Notes: generated from the sequence alone by a model not told the origin. DNA of 64,000 nucleotides from Rossellomorea arthrocnemi (GCF_904424705.1 NZ_CAJGBF010000002.1:62001-126000), one strand, 5' to 3'. Positions 1 through 8,546 are shown, counted from the stretch's first letter. Numbers and translations are program-made.

Positions 1-110
1 GGCGGCTTGCTCAGGCCCGACAAGCATAAGATGAATTGGCCGGAAAGGCGCCCTTTGCCTTTTTGGCCAATTTAGCTTATGACCTCGAGGGCCTAGCCGC
101 CGGAGCTGGA
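1..110. repeat. Structured intergenic repeat, family A, copy 1
   Basis: A nested palindromic element. The outer arms GGCGGCT (1-7) and AGCCGCC (95-101) pair. Inside them AGGCCC pairs with GGGCCT, CATAAG with CTTATG, AATTGGCC with GGCCAATT, and AAAGGC with GCCTTT around a short loop. It shares the boxes CGACAAGCATAAG and GGAAAGGCG, and the right-arm box TATGACC, with copies at 118-227 and 14731-14836. It probably starts to the left of the window edge. From memory, similar sequences occur in intergenic regions of many Bacillaceae; no function is known to me. Confidence 0.85.
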
Positions 111-117
111 TAATCGA

Positions 118-227
118 AAAGCGGAAGGGGCTCGCCCTGGGGCGACAAGCATAAGACGAGTGACCCCGAAAGGCGCTCTTTGCCTTTTCGCGTCATTTGG
201 CCTATGACCCCAAGCCCCTGGAGCTGG
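118..227. repeat. Structured intergenic repeat, family A, copy 2
   Basis: Tandem to copy 1 in the same orientation, separated by only a few bases. Outer arms GGGGCT and AGCCCC pair. The central hairpin is CGAAAGGC with GCCTTTTCG. The middle arm is GTGAC with GTCAT, a different sequence from copy 1 but still complementary, so the stem is kept while its bases change. Followed by the terminator hairpin at 246-278. Confidence 0.85.
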
Positions 228-245
228 TAAAACAAGCATTATAAG

Positions 246-278
246 AGGCTGCTTCAAAATAAAGCAGCCTCCTTTTTA
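246..278. terminator. Hairpin terminator beyond the GyrI-like gene
   Basis: GAGGCTGCTT and AAGCAGCCTC form a perfect stem with a short loop. The T-run CTTTTT follows on the plus strand; on the minus strand the tail is weaker (CTTATAAT). It lies directly downstream of the minus-strand gene ending at 279 and may also stop plus-strand transcripts entering from the left. Confidence 0.7.
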
Positions 279-743
279 CTATTCTTTAATTGGGACAAAA
301 AGCTCTAATTTCCGCTTATCTTCCGTATCGAAGATTTCTCTATCCCGGGACAAGTACTTTTCTATACTCAGCCTGGAGTAGTCTTTTTCAAACCCATTAT
401 CTTTAATCCAGTTAAAGATGGCAAAATAGGCTTGCTCCACTTCTGTTGATAAGCCTTCATACAAAGCGTGGGCATATTCACCGGCAGGGAGTGACAACTC
501 CACTAATCCCGGTGGAAGATCCTCCACTCGATCAACCTCCACGGCACAATAATACGAAAAATCAGTCGCTCTGTCATGGAAAGGTGCGTAAATGCATTCA
601 TCTTCATTGATATGGTGAATGGACGGTATCATCTGTTGAAACTTAGTGAATAGTCCCGGGATCTCGGACCCTCTTCCATAGGGACCTGTCCAACCTATTC
701 CAACAAGTAATTTATCCTCTAGGGATGTTACATTAATTTCCAT
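279..743 (-). CDS. GyrI-like / effector-binding domain protein
   Basis: 154 aa, close to the length of a single GyrI-like (AraC effector-binding, Bacterial transcription activator) domain. The N-terminal part carries the pattern LVGIGWTGPYGR typical of the first strand of this fold, and LPAGEYAHALYEG matches the conserved 'aG.ya...h.G' region of the second half. There is no DNA-binding domain, so it is probably a stand-alone small-molecule binding protein. It is not part of the conserved B. subtilis gene order here. The exact ligand cannot be told from sequence. Start ATG is followed by a plausible reading frame; the upstream Shine-Dalgarno GGAGG (in ATTGGAGGCAAAATC) supports it. Confidence 0.75.
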   Translation of the reverse strand: MEINVTSLEDKLLVGIGWTGPYGRGSEIPGLFTKFQQMIPSIHHINEDECIYAPFHDRATDFSYYCAVEVDRVEDLPPGLVELSLPAGEYAHALYEGLSTEVEQAYFAIFNWIKDNGFEKDYSRLSIEKYLSRDREIFDTEDKRKLELFVPIKE

Positions 744-762
744 GATTTTGCCTCCAATGTAT

Positions 763-2280
763 TTAAGAATTCAAGGAATATACTTTCGAATACTTTTCCG
801 TTAAATAATCGGCCAAGTATTGGGCATTAAGACCCTCCCCAGTCACTTCCCTGATGATTTCAAGCGGTTTCTTCATTTTCCCCCACTGATGCACGTTCGT
901 TGTTAACCATTCTCTTACAGGAGCAAGATCCCCTTTTTCCAACAGATCGTCATAGTTGGGTATATCCTTTAACATGGCACGCTTAAACTGTGCAGCATAC
1001 ATATATCCTAATGCGTATGACGGAAAGTAGCCGAAGCTTCCACCAGCCCAATGTACATCCTGAAGCACTCCTTCACCATTATGTGAAGGCCGTATACCTA
1101 AATACTCTTCATATTTCTGATTCCAGATTTCAGGAAGATCCTTCACTTCTATCTCATCATTAAATAATCCTTTTTCAATTTCATATCGGATGATGATATG
1201 CAGAGCGTACGTTAATTCATCTGCTTCAATCCGGATTAAAGAAGGCTTTGATTCATTGATCGCTCTGTAGAAGTCATCCAGGTCAACCGAGTCAAATTGA
1301 CCCGTCGAGTACTCCTTCAATAATGAATAATTCTTTTTCCAGAAGGAGTGATCCCTTCCTACAAAATTTTCATAAAACAGGGATTGAGACTCATGGATTC
1401 CCATGGAAGTTCCAGTGCATAGTGGTGTGCCCATTAAGTCCTTTGAAATGTTTTGTTCATACAGAGCATGTCCACCTTCATGGATCGTTCCGAAAACGGC
1501 TGTTCTCCAATCCTTTTCGTCATATTTAGTTGTTACCCTAACATCACCGGGGTTTAAACCAATCGCAAAGGGATGGACCGTTTCATCCAGTCTTCCTGAG
1601 TTGAAATCATATCCCATTTGTTCAAGGATTTTTAAACTGAAGTCCTTTTGCTTATTCTTTGGGAAAGGATCGAAAAGGAAATCGGTTTGAGGCTTATTTT
1701 CCACCTTGGCAATCTTATGTACAAGTGGGACGATTTGATCCCGAAGATCACCAAATACTTTATCTAACACTGCTACCGTCACTCCAGGCTCATACATATC
1801 CAGTAACGTATTATATTTGTTATCTTCGAATCCCCAATAATCAATGAAGCGTTTTGTAAATGCCACAAGCTTTTCTAAATAAGGCTTGAACATCTCGAAA
1901 TCCGCTTTTTCTTTCGCTTCTTCCCAGATTCCTTCCGCCTTCGACTGTAACACCACATACTCCCTGTATTCAGTAGCCGGAATCTTTTTATTTCGATCAT
2001 ACTCTTTTTGACACTCTTCTATCAGTTTTTGTGTCTTCTCATCCAGCTGATCCATTACGGGAGAGAGTTCCGCTAAGTATGCCGCCATTTCAGTGGACGT
2101 AGACATTTCAAACAGCTCCGATGAAAGCATTCCGATGACTTCTGACCGTTGTTCTGCCCCATTTTTTGGAGCGCCTGTCCGTAAATCCCAAAACATCAAT
2201 CCAAGTGCTTCATTGTAAGCAGACATTTTTTTAACATGTTCATAAAATTGATCTTTTGTCTCTAATACTGACTCTTTCAT
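763..2280 (-). CDS. ypwA: Carboxypeptidase Taq, M32 metallopeptidase
   Basis: 505 aa, the usual length for M32 carboxypeptidases. The zinc motif HEGGH is at about residues 267-271 and the third ligand Glu at about 297 in GIHESQS. The family signature around DETVHPF (about 232-238), followed by GDVRVTTKY, is present. The family removes C-terminal residues from peptides, except where proline blocks it; the protein is cytoplasmic, with no signal peptide. In B. subtilis ypwA lies in the same neighbourhood near ypvA. The gene starts with ATG after the SD GGGGGC (AAGGGGGCCATTAA). It is separated from the upstream ypvA gene by a terminator at 2437-2463, so it is probably transcribed on its own. Confidence 0.93.
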   Translation of the reverse strand: MKESVLETKDQFYEHVKKMSAYNEALGLMFWDLRTGAPKNGAEQRSEVIGMLSSELFEMSTSTEMAAYLAELSPVMDQLDEKTQKLIEECQKEYDRNKKIPATEYREYVVLQSKAEGIWEEAKEKADFEMFKPYLEKLVAFTKRFIDYWGFEDNKYNTLLDMYEPGVTVAVLDKVFGDLRDQIVPLVHKIAKVENKPQTDFLFDPFPKNKQKDFSLKILEQMGYDFNSGRLDETVHPFAIGLNPGDVRVTTKYDEKDWRTAVFGTIHEGGHALYEQNISKDLMGTPLCTGTSMGIHESQSLFYENFVGRDHSFWKKNYSLLKEYSTGQFDSVDLDDFYRAINESKPSLIRIEADELTYALHIIIRYEIEKGLFNDEIEVKDLPEIWNQKYEEYLGIRPSHNGEGVLQDVHWAGGSFGYFPSYALGYMYAAQFKRAMLKDIPNYDDLLEKGDLAPVREWLTTNVHQWGKMKKPLEIIREVTGEGLNAQYLADYLTEKYSKVYSLNS

Positions 2281-2436
2281 TTAATGGCCCCCTTATTTTA
2301 CATTCAATCTATTTTATCATATTTTTCTGGAAACTTGGTTTCAGAAATGCTTTGGTGTAAGTGAATGCTCATTGCAGAAATGAGACTGGACCTTTTATAT
2401 CTCGACGGCGAATGGAAAATCTTATATTAGTTCCAT

Positions 2437-2463
2437 TAAAAATAGCCGCCCATCAAGGCGGCT
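2437..2463 (-). terminator. Terminator of ypvA
   Basis: On the minus strand GAGCCGCC-TTGAT-GGGCGGCT is followed by ATTTTT, an intrinsic terminator a few bases after the ypvA stop. Confidence 0.85.
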
Positions 2464-2476
2464 CCATTTCATTCTC

Positions 2477-4402
2477 TTAAACGTTCAACACTTCAATCCC
2501 AACGGGTATAACGGACTCTACCAGGTATCTATATGACGTTTCCCCATCGGTCATCAGGACATGAACGCTTCCTTTGTCTACACTCGTACGAATCAGACGT
2601 CCGATTCCTTGCCTCAAGCGAAGGATCATGTAGGGAAGATCCACTTCCTCCACAGAATGAGTGGCATGTTTTCGTTTCGCATCAAAGACAGGGTCCTTTG
2701 GAGGGAACGGAAGTGAGTAGATAATGACCTGTGAAAGGGACTCCCCTGGCACGTCTAATCCTTCCCATAGATGATAGGAACAAAGAACCGTGGAGGTTTC
2801 CTGCTGGAACTGTTCTACCGTATCACTGATCTCCCTGTCACCTTCATAAATCACATTCCACGCTTGGTTCGCCTGTTGCTTTTGAAATGATCTAAAAGCG
2901 TTCATTTCATCTTTGGATGTAAAAAGTATCAACGATTTTCCTCCATTACTTTTCAGCTTGTCCAATACATACTGATTCTTGGAATGGACTCCGGAATCCA
3001 TAGTAGAAACATAGGCTTTCATCATCTCTTCATATTCATACGGAGATTCCACTGAAAATTTCTCATATTTCTCTATCCCCAGGGAACGAGAAACATAAGA
3101 GAAATCCCTATTGTAAGAAAGGGTTGCAGAGGAAAAGATAAATGGGATATTTTGAGAAAAAACATGCTCCTTTAATATTTCCTCTACTAATCTTGGCATC
3201 ACCACAAAAGTGTGTTCTTCCTCTGAAGTTTCCAACCAGTAGATTCCTTTTTCATCATCTAAAAACAGTTTCAATGAATACTGAATTTGTTCCAGGTATT
3301 CTTCAACGACCTTTAATAGATAATCATCCATAACATACATTTCAGCTTCAAAAACAAGCTCATTCAACAGGTTTTCAATTTTCTCAGTAAGAGCCCTGCC
3401 CTGCTGTAATATTGCTTCTGAACGAATGATGTATTGTCTAGTGGAGCCAGACTCTCTTTTCGATTCCTTCTCTATGAGCTCGAACCACTTCTCATTGTCA
3501 AGCATGATATCTTCAATGATATAAAGGGTCTCCTCCCTCATATCCGATGAAGACAGCTTTTCTAACAGTCCTTCAAGTGTCTCCATCCTCATACGGTAAG
3601 TCATCGCTTTCTGTGAGGCAAATTCCAATAGGTGACCTTCGTCAAAAACAACAGAACTTGCTTCCGGCAGAAGTGGCAGCTGTCCTTCCCGTTTTCTGCT
3701 GTCTTTCGTCCAGATATGTTCCATATAGAAATCATGAGAACAGATGATCAAGTCAGCCGCATTCCGATAGTGCTCACGATGAAGGGTAAGGCCACAACGA
3801 TGTCGATAGACGCAGGACATGCAGTCCTGAAGAGAGTCCCATCCTACATGATTCCATTCTTCATCTGTCAATCCGGCATATTCTTTACGATCCCCGTAAT
3901 GACTGAAGCTTTTCATGGAGGAACTATCATGGACGAAGCCCGGCAATTCTTCCCACATATCTTGATAGACTTCATTTTGAGAAACATTTTCCTCTAATTT
4001 CTTGATACAAAGATATTGCTCCCTCGACTTTGCCAAACGAACATCAATATCTAAATCCAAGGCATTTTCAAGCTTCTCAATGTCCCCTTCTTTTTTGACA
4101 ATCTGCTCGATAAGCGTTTCATCGGCACATGCGATGATGGCAGGCTTTCCCGTATACCTCGCATAGGCTAAGGCGTATAAAAGATACACAAGGGTTTTGC
4201 CCGTTCCAACTCCTGCTTCGGCAAACATAACCTGCTTATTTTTATAAGCCTGATTGAGCTGAAATGCCATGAATACCTGTTCATCCCGTAAATCAAATCC
4301 CTTTTCAGGTAATAAATCATAAAAAACATCCCCGACCCAATCGGATAAGGCTTCATAAAAGGATTGCTCCTTGGTTAATTCAAATGGTAATTTTCTTCTC
4401 AT
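2477..4402 (-). CDS. ypvA: DinG/XPD-type ATP-dependent DNA helicase YpvA
   Basis: 641 aa. Superfamily 2 helicase with Walker A AEAGVGTGKT (61-70), a Walker B of the DEGH type (254-257) and late motifs such as QGIGRLIR near the C terminus. Four cysteines, at about residues 132, 194, 197 and 203, lie between motifs Ia and II, where XPD/DinG enzymes bind a 4Fe-4S cluster, so this paralogue looks like a true Fe-S helicase. It has no exonuclease domain, unlike the dinG gene at 26425-29217. Its substrate is likely branched or damaged DNA (inference from the family). It starts at ATG behind the SD GGAGG. Synteny with B. subtilis ypvA supports the name. Confidence 0.9.
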   Translation of the reverse strand: MRRKLPFELTKEQSFYEALSDWVGDVFYDLLPEKGFDLRDEQVFMAFQLNQAYKNKQVMFAEAGVGTGKTLVYLLYALAYARYTGKPAIIACADETLIEQIVKKEGDIEKLENALDLDIDVRLAKSREQYLCIKKLEENVSQNEVYQDMWEELPGFVHDSSSMKSFSHYGDRKEYAGLTDEEWNHVGWDSLQDCMSCVYRHRCGLTLHREHYRNAADLIICSHDFYMEHIWTKDSRKREGQLPLLPEASSVVFDEGHLLEFASQKAMTYRMRMETLEGLLEKLSSSDMREETLYIIEDIMLDNEKWFELIEKESKRESGSTRQYIIRSEAILQQGRALTEKIENLLNELVFEAEMYVMDDYLLKVVEEYLEQIQYSLKLFLDDEKGIYWLETSEEEHTFVVMPRLVEEILKEHVFSQNIPFIFSSATLSYNRDFSYVSRSLGIEKYEKFSVESPYEYEEMMKAYVSTMDSGVHSKNQYVLDKLKSNGGKSLILFTSKDEMNAFRSFQKQQANQAWNVIYEGDREISDTVEQFQQETSTVLCSYHLWEGLDVPGESLSQVIIYSLPFPPKDPVFDAKRKHATHSVEEVDLPYMILRLRQGIGRLIRTSVDKGSVHVLMTDGETSYRYLVESVIPVGIEVLNV

Positions 4403-4460
4403 GAGGACCTCCTGCGTTACACAATATTTCTAATTTACTAGAATTCTTTCTAAATGGAAA

Positions 4461-4493
4461 GCTGTTTCGAGAACTTTGTTTCTTTTAAGTTGT
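4461..4493. repeat. Fragment of intergenic repeat, family B
   Basis: GCTGTTTCGAGAACTTTG and the bases that follow closely match the left end of the longer element at 25297-25460. It looks like a decayed remnant in the space upstream of ypvA. Confidence 0.5.
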
Positions 4494-4544
4494 GAGGGAT
4501 AATCAATATTTTAACTCACGGGCTTGACCATTCATTCAACGACC

Positions 4545-4611
4545 AAAAGAAAAGAGACTCTCCATACAAAGGGTGAGTCTACCAGTTGTATGGATGTCCC
4601 TAGTCTCCTGA
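4545..4611 (-). terminator. Large terminator hairpin after the 57-aa gene
   Basis: On the minus strand GAGACT and AGTCTC, and inside them CCATACAA and TTGTATGG, pair around a loop of roughly 17 bases, followed by TTTTCTTTT. It stands just downstream of the small gene ending at 4620. Confidence 0.75.
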
Positions 4612-4619
4612 GAATGCTC

Positions 4620-4793
4620 TCAGTCGTATATTTTCTTTTTTCTCATTAGTTCAAATTGAAATGCCTGATCCAGGTTTTTCGTTGCTTCATGTAAGTCTGG
4701 CTGAACGGCCGCCCCTTCATCTCCTGAGATAGATGAAATGGAGCTTTGCAAGGCCTGATAGATTTTATGGAAATCGATGAAAGAATGGTCCAT
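4620..4793 (-). CDS. Small conserved-position protein, 57 aa
   Basis: A short gene, ATG to TGA, encoding a 57-aa protein beginning MDHSFIDFHKIYQALQSS and ending RKKKIYD. A good SD (GAGGAGTG) lies 6-8 bases before the ATG and a strong terminator follows, both signs of a real gene. It is hydrophilic with a Lys/Arg-rich end and no membrane segment. It lies between ypvA and rlmL, the place of yptA in B. subtilis, but I cannot confirm homology. Function unknown. Confidence 0.7.
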   Translation of the reverse strand: MDHSFIDFHKIYQALQSSISSISGDEGAAVQPDLHEATKNLDQAFQFELMRKKKIYD

Positions 4794-4889
4794 TCTCTTT
4801 CACTCCTCTAAAAATGATAGAACTATTATACGCAGGAAGTGAAAAGGATATTCTGAACTTCATCATCTTTTTTCATCAATTCCAAGAAT

Positions 4890-6026
4890 TCATTTTCTTG
4901 GAGGGCGAGGCCCGAAAAACTGGTAGTAGTCTGTCCGAATGAATCCATTGAACAATTTGCGTTTCTTTGTAGCTGGTTTCCCGTAGCATTGTTCAAAGTG
5001 TTCATGGGAAGTCAGCATGTACACAGACCATGTATCCAGTTTTTCAAAGGCTCTTCCCATTTCCTGATACATCTTTTCTACCTCTTTACGTTCACCTAAA
5101 CGTTCACCATAAGGAGGGTTTCCCACAATGATCCCGTATTCCAGTTCCGATGTAAAATCCCTTACTTGCATTTGCTTAAATTTCACAAGGTCGCCAAGCC
5201 CTGCTTCTAATGCATTCTCTTTGGAAACTTCGATCATTCTGTGATCGATATCCGTACCGAGTATTTCAAGGGGTTGGTTATAATTAGCCATATCCTCTGC
5301 TTCCAGACGTGTTTTCTCCCAAACACCAGCAGGCATCAACGGCCAGCCCTCAGATAAAAATTCACGGTTGAATCCTGGAGCGATATTTTGCCCAATCAAA
5401 GCAGCTTCGATTGCAATGGTCCCAGATCCGCAGAACGGATCAACAAACGGACGGTCAGGGTTCCATGTCGTTAATTGGATAAGTGCCGCCGCCAGTGTTT
5501 CCTTTATTGGGGCTTCACCTTGTCCGACTCTATATCCTCTTTTATGAAGACCTTGACCGCTTGTATCCAGGGTAATACTCGCCACGTCTTTATGGATGGC
5601 CACTTCAATTTTAAACAATGGTCCTGTTTCGTCTAGCCACGATGTCCGCTTATACGCAGTCCGCAGTCGTTCTACGATCGCTTTTTTAACAATGGCCTGA
5701 CAATCAGGCACACTGTACAATTTTGATTTAACAGATTTACCCTGCACAGGAAACTCTGCCTCTACAGGCAGGAAATCTTCCCAGGGAAGCTTCTTTGTAT
5801 TCTCAAATAATTCATCAAAGGAATAAGCTTTAAAATCTCCAACAAGAATTTTGATTCTGTCAGCTGTTCTAAGCCACATATTGGCCCGTGCGATAGCCGT
5901 TTCGTCTCCCTTGAAGATGACCTTACCGTTTTCAACCTGACATTCGTACCCAAGTTCCTTCACTTCTTTGGCAACGATGGATTCTAAGCCCATGGCTGCT
6001 GTTGCGATTAATGTATATGTACTCAT
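4890..6026 (-). CDS. rlmL: THUMP-domain 23S rRNA (guanine-N2) methyltransferase
   Basis: 378 aa when started at the ATG at 6026, which follows the SD GGGGTGAC; an in-frame ATG 18 bases upstream has no such site. The N-terminal THUMP domain (about 1-155) precedes an SAM-dependent methyltransferase domain with DPFCGSGT (about 196-203) and the N-base methyltransferase motif NPPYG (about 303-307). The family modifies guanine N2 in 23S rRNA; B. subtilis ypsC is the equivalent and sits beside rnpB as here. Unlike E. coli RlmL it lacks the second (RlmK) domain. It is cytoplasmic. Confidence 0.93.
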   Translation of the reverse strand: MSTYTLIATAAMGLESIVAKEVKELGYECQVENGKVIFKGDETAIARANMWLRTADRIKILVGDFKAYSFDELFENTKKLPWEDFLPVEAEFPVQGKSVKSKLYSVPDCQAIVKKAIVERLRTAYKRTSWLDETGPLFKIEVAIHKDVASITLDTSGQGLHKRGYRVGQGEAPIKETLAAALIQLTTWNPDRPFVDPFCGSGTIAIEAALIGQNIAPGFNREFLSEGWPLMPAGVWEKTRLEAEDMANYNQPLEILGTDIDHRMIEVSKENALEAGLGDLVKFKQMQVRDFTSELEYGIIVGNPPYGERLGERKEVEKMYQEMGRAFEKLDTWSVYMLTSHEHFEQCYGKPATKKRKLFNGFIRTDYYQFFGPRPPRK

Positions 6027-6081
6027 TTTAGTCACCCCGTCCATAAATATCCCTATATCAATAGTATGGTCCTTTTACCGT

Positions 6082-6135
6082 AAAATAAAAAGGACTGATA
6101 CAAAAGAGCAGTGTATTACCTGCATGTATCAGTCA
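6082..6135 (-). terminator. Terminator of rnpB
   Basis: On the minus strand GACTGATAC and GTATCAGTC form a perfect stem followed by CTTTTTATTTT, about 30 bases past the 3' end of RNase P RNA. Confidence 0.85.
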
Positions 6136-6162
6136 CTTGCATTATTTAATCCATATTGCTCT

Positions 6163-6577
6163 TATCCCGTAATAGTGTTCTGTAAGCCATGTTTTGTTCC
6201 GTTGTACTACAGGCGACTGTTCGTCTCGTACTCGGGCGGTAATCATCTATCTACAAAGGAAATTCCTTTGTCCCTCTCTTTGTTCAATTCCTTCGAGAGG
6301 ATTCCCCTACCTAATTTTGGGTTTCTCGCTCGTGGGGTTTACCTCGTTCCACTCCTGCCATTTCTAACAGGACTTCGTCACTGTGGCACTTTCAAAGTAG
6401 TCACACCATATCTCAGAAGATGAGACGTAGGTGTTTTCCCTGCCGTCAGCTCGGGATGAGCTGCCCTAGCTTATGAATTGGCTAGGCACGAACACTACGT
6501 GCATCTCAGCACCGTGCGAGCATGGACTTTCCTCTACAACGAAACGTTGCAGCGATTACCCAAACACCATTAAGGAT
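6163..6577 (-). ncRNA. rnpB: RNase P RNA, type B
   Basis: The minus strand carries the universal RNase P core: GGGTAATCGCTGCA near the 5' end, GAGGAAAGTCCATGCTCGCA (P4/CR-I), AAAGTGCCACAGTGACG, GTGGAACG, GGTAAACCCC, CGAGCGAGAAACCCAAA and the 3' ACAAAACATGGCTTACAG. The order and the roughly 410-base length match Bacillus type B. The ends are approximate: P1 can form between AATGGTGTTT and GAACACTATT. It is the catalytic RNA that removes 5' leaders from tRNA precursors together with RnpA. It lies between gpsB and rlmL as in B. subtilis, with its own promoter at 6590-6618 and terminator at 6082-6135. Confidence 0.97.
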
Positions 6578-6589
6578 CAGCAATAACTA

Positions 6590-6618
6590 ATTATACGGTA
6601 ATCTTTTAAAAAATTCAA
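6590..6618 (-). promoter_or_regulatory. Sigma-A promoter of rnpB
   Basis: On the minus strand TTGAAT, then 17 bases, then TATAAT, placed about 7-13 bases upstream of the predicted 5' end of RNase P RNA. Confidence 0.8.
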
Positions 6619-6627
6619 CTGGAAAAA

Positions 6628-6936
6628 TCAGTCGTATAATTTGTTTCCAAAAACGTGTTTCTCTAAATTAGACAAACGCTTTAAAATATCGAAATTAGTT
6701 GTCCCGGTCTGTTGAGGGGGAGCCGCGGAACGTTGCTTCGCAGCACCTTCTGCCTGCTTTTTCAATCGCAGGTTTTCTTGTTGAAGGTCTTCTATCTCCT
6801 GATGGAACGTTTCATAATCTTTAATAATCAAATCTAAGAATTTATCCACATCTTCCGGTTTGTATCCCCGCATTCCACTTTTGAACTCTTTTTCGAGAAT
6901 ATCCTTTGCGGTTAATTTCACTTTATCTGAGATCAT
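6628..6936 (-). CDS. gpsB: Cell division regulator GpsB
   Basis: 102 aa, DivIVA family. The N-terminal lipid/partner-binding part begins [18 protein letters not shown], with the typical [12 protein letters not shown] at about 26-37, then a coiled coil (about 38-66), a Pro/Gln/Ala-rich linker, and a C-terminal segment ([16 protein letters not shown]) that in the family forms the hexamerisation unit. GpsB moves PBP1 (PonA) between side wall and septum; ponA is encoded 10 kb away. The start at 6936 is chosen because AGAGGTG lies 6 bases before it; an upstream in-frame start has no SD. Confidence 0.95.
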   Translation of the reverse strand: MISDKVKLTAKDILEKEFKSGMRGYKPEDVDKFLDLIIKDYETFHQEIEDLQQENLRLKKQAEGAAKQRSAAPPQQTGTTNFDILKRLSNLEKHVFGNKLYD

Positions 6937-7052
6937 TCTATTCACCTCTATATTTATCACTATCATTTTTTCAAATAACCATCATTTTGTCAATTGTATT
7001 TCAATCCTGATTTATTCAAATTCACCCGGATTTAGGGTTAAAGGCTGTTTCT

Positions 7053-7610
7053 TCAGTCTGTTTTCCACTGCTCCTCTTCGACAATCCATTGTAGATCATG
7101 GAAACTGATTGCCCTTATATCAAAAGATGGATCGCTTTCTTTCTTCCGTTTAGCTTCTTCATAGAAATATTTAGGCGAACCTTCTTTTTCATCGTCATAT
7201 AGTATCACACATGAGTGACTTTTTTGTAAAAATAATTGATTCTTGTTTCGGAACTGTTGTGGGCTTTTATAGGCATCCTTGGAAATGGATTCGACAAAAT
7301 CAGCTTGAGAAAGAATCAGCTCATAGTACTCCTTGTTCTGATCGTTCCAGTTTTCTTCCTGAGAAATAAAAGGGGTCAGGATGGCCAATTTAAGATCAGG
7401 ATAGTCTTCCTGAAGTTCAAACACGACTTCTGCCCCCCATAATTCAACGCCAAGCTGACCGCTTATAAGCACCCATTCCAGCCCTTCATCTAATAGGGAT
7501 ACCAGTTCTTTCTTCAGAGCTTGTTTTATGTAATAAACTGCTTTGTCATCCTGCTTAAAAATTCCTAATTCAAAGGATTTATATCCAGTTATGCATGCAA
7601 CATTCCCCAA
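7053..7610 (-). CDS. ypsA: SLOG-family protein YpsA
   Basis: 185 aa, DUF1273/SLOG (Rossmann-like) family. The N-terminal glycine region ([12 protein letters not shown], about 7-18) and the later [12 protein letters not shown] (about 49-60) match the nucleotide-binding sites of this family. It starts with TTG at 7610, with AAAGGAG 8 bases upstream; no ATG is better placed. In B. subtilis and S. aureus YpsA is next to gpsB and has been linked to cell division and oxidative stress. No catalytic reaction is known. The neighbouring gpsB gene lies about 115 bases downstream and may be cotranscribed. Confidence 0.9.
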   Translation of the reverse strand: MGNVACITGYKSFELGIFKQDDKAVYYIKQALKKELVSLLDEGLEWVLISGQLGVELWGAEVVFELQEDYPDLKLAILTPFISQEENWNDQNKEYYELILSQADFVESISKDAYKSPQQFRNKNQLFLQKSHSCVILYDDEKEGSPKYFYEEAKRKKESDPSFDIRAISFHDLQWIVEEEQWKTD

Positions 7611-7800
7611 ATGTAAAACTCCTTTTAGTTCACTTTAGGGGGTAACAAGTTTATTCAATGCTTAGTGTACCCCAATCCTTTACACTCTATTGTATCATAT
7701 TTTACGGTTTTCTAAAGACAATGAAACAACTATGAATAATAATCTGGCGCTGAATTTAAAAAAGAGATGGCTCTATCAAGACTTATTTCTCTTCAGCAAA

Positions 7801-7828
7801 GTGATACAGCGCAGAAGCGCTGTATCAC
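7801..7828. terminator. Perfect 12-bp hairpin downstream of cotD
   Basis: GTGATACAGCGC, four loop bases, GCGCTGTATCAC: a perfect inverted repeat 45 bases past the cotD stop. The T-tract on the minus strand is poor (CTTTGC), so it may protect the 3' end rather than terminate alone. Confidence 0.6.
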
Positions 7829-7872
7829 GAGCCCAGTCTTTTAGAGGCATCCCTCTGAAATCATTAAGTTTA

Positions 7873-8193
7873 TTATCTTCCCATACCATATGGTCCGAAT
7901 GGTGGTCTTGGTCGAGGTCCGAATCCTGGTCCTCCGGGACCTTGTGGCCCTTGAGGTCCACCAGGCCCTCCTGGTCCGCCCCCACAATTAAACTGCTGAT
8001 GTGAAACACTGTCCACTTGGGATTGTGTTTGCGGAAAATAATGCTTATGCTGATACATAACATTATTCACGTTTGTCGTGTGAGTCGGGTGAATATGTGG
8101 CACCTCATAGGTAGTCATGTTGTGATTCACACAACATTTCGTCGGGTGCATAACTGCAGGAAGTACTTGATTAGGTCTTGGTCTACAATGCAT
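7873..8193 (-). CDS. cotD: Spore coat protein, CotD family
   Basis: 106 aa. The N-terminal half is rich in His, Cys and Asn (PTKCCVNHNMTTYEVPHIHPTHTTNVNN), the pattern of CotD inner-coat proteins; the C-terminal part is Gly/Pro-rich (GGPGGPGGPQGPQGPGGPG), longer than I would expect for B. subtilis CotD. A sigma-K-like promoter at 8232-8259 fits late mother-cell expression, and GAAAGGAG is a strong SD. It lies between mrfB and ypsA exactly as in B. subtilis. It is a structural protein of the spore coat, with no enzymatic motif. Confidence 0.9.
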   Translation of the reverse strand: MHCRPRPNQVLPAVMHPTKCCVNHNMTTYEVPHIHPTHTTNVNNVMYQHKHYFPQTQSQVDSVSHQQFNCGGGPGGPGGPQGPQGPGGPGFGPRPRPPFGPYGMGR

Positions 8194-8231
8194 ATTAACG
8201 CTCTCCTTTCATCTCTTAGTTGTTACACTAA

Positions 8232-8259
8232 TAGCCTATGAATTAGAGAGGGTACATGT
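8232..8259 (-). promoter_or_regulatory. Sigma-K-like promoter of cotD
   Basis: On the minus strand AC, then 17 bases, then CATAGGCTA, matching the sigma-K consensus AC-N16/17-CATANNNTA. It lies about 40 bases upstream of the cotD ATG. Confidence 0.75.
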
Positions 8260-8301
8260 ACTAATGAAAATACCTATTTTTAGGAAGTTATTTTGTAAGA
8301 C

Positions 8302-8403
8302 TTACATTAAGCTATATAAACTTTGTGAATAATTGGTAAAAACATAGGCTGTTAACCCAATGACCACAAAGAACAAAATTAAGATTGCACGGTTCACTTT
8401 CAT
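8302..8403 (-). CDS. Small single-span membrane peptide, 33 aa
   Basis: An uninterrupted small gene starting at ATG (8403; an ATG immediately upstream at 8406 is alternative) behind AAGAAGGA. The product starts MKVNRA and then has about 17 hydrophobic residues (ILILFFVVIGLTAYVF) followed by a short polar tail NYSQSLYSLM. This is the layout of a short membrane peptide with its N terminus inside. It sits between cotD and mrfB. Function unknown; expression is not shown. It could be chance, but the SD plus a clean membrane segment favours a gene. Confidence 0.45.
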   Translation of the reverse strand: MKVNRAILILFFVVIGLTAYVFTNYSQSLYSLM

Positions 8404-8546
8404 CATTCCTTCTTCATATTAAATATTTTCAACACAATTTATTATTTTACAACTACTTTAGAAAATTCTCAATATAAAAATAAGGAGATGGAACCACTTT
8501 CACACTAAATTTTTTTATTCTTATCCCTTTGTGATACATGAATCTA

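Noticed and set aside
5968..6423. Plus-strand open frame of 151 codons
   Set aside because: It covers the rnpB RNA gene and the start of rlmL in antisense; no SD and an implausible product.
7776..8063. Minus-strand open frame overlapping cotD in another frame
   Set aside because: Shadow of cotD; cotD has the SD, the sigma-K promoter and the family composition.
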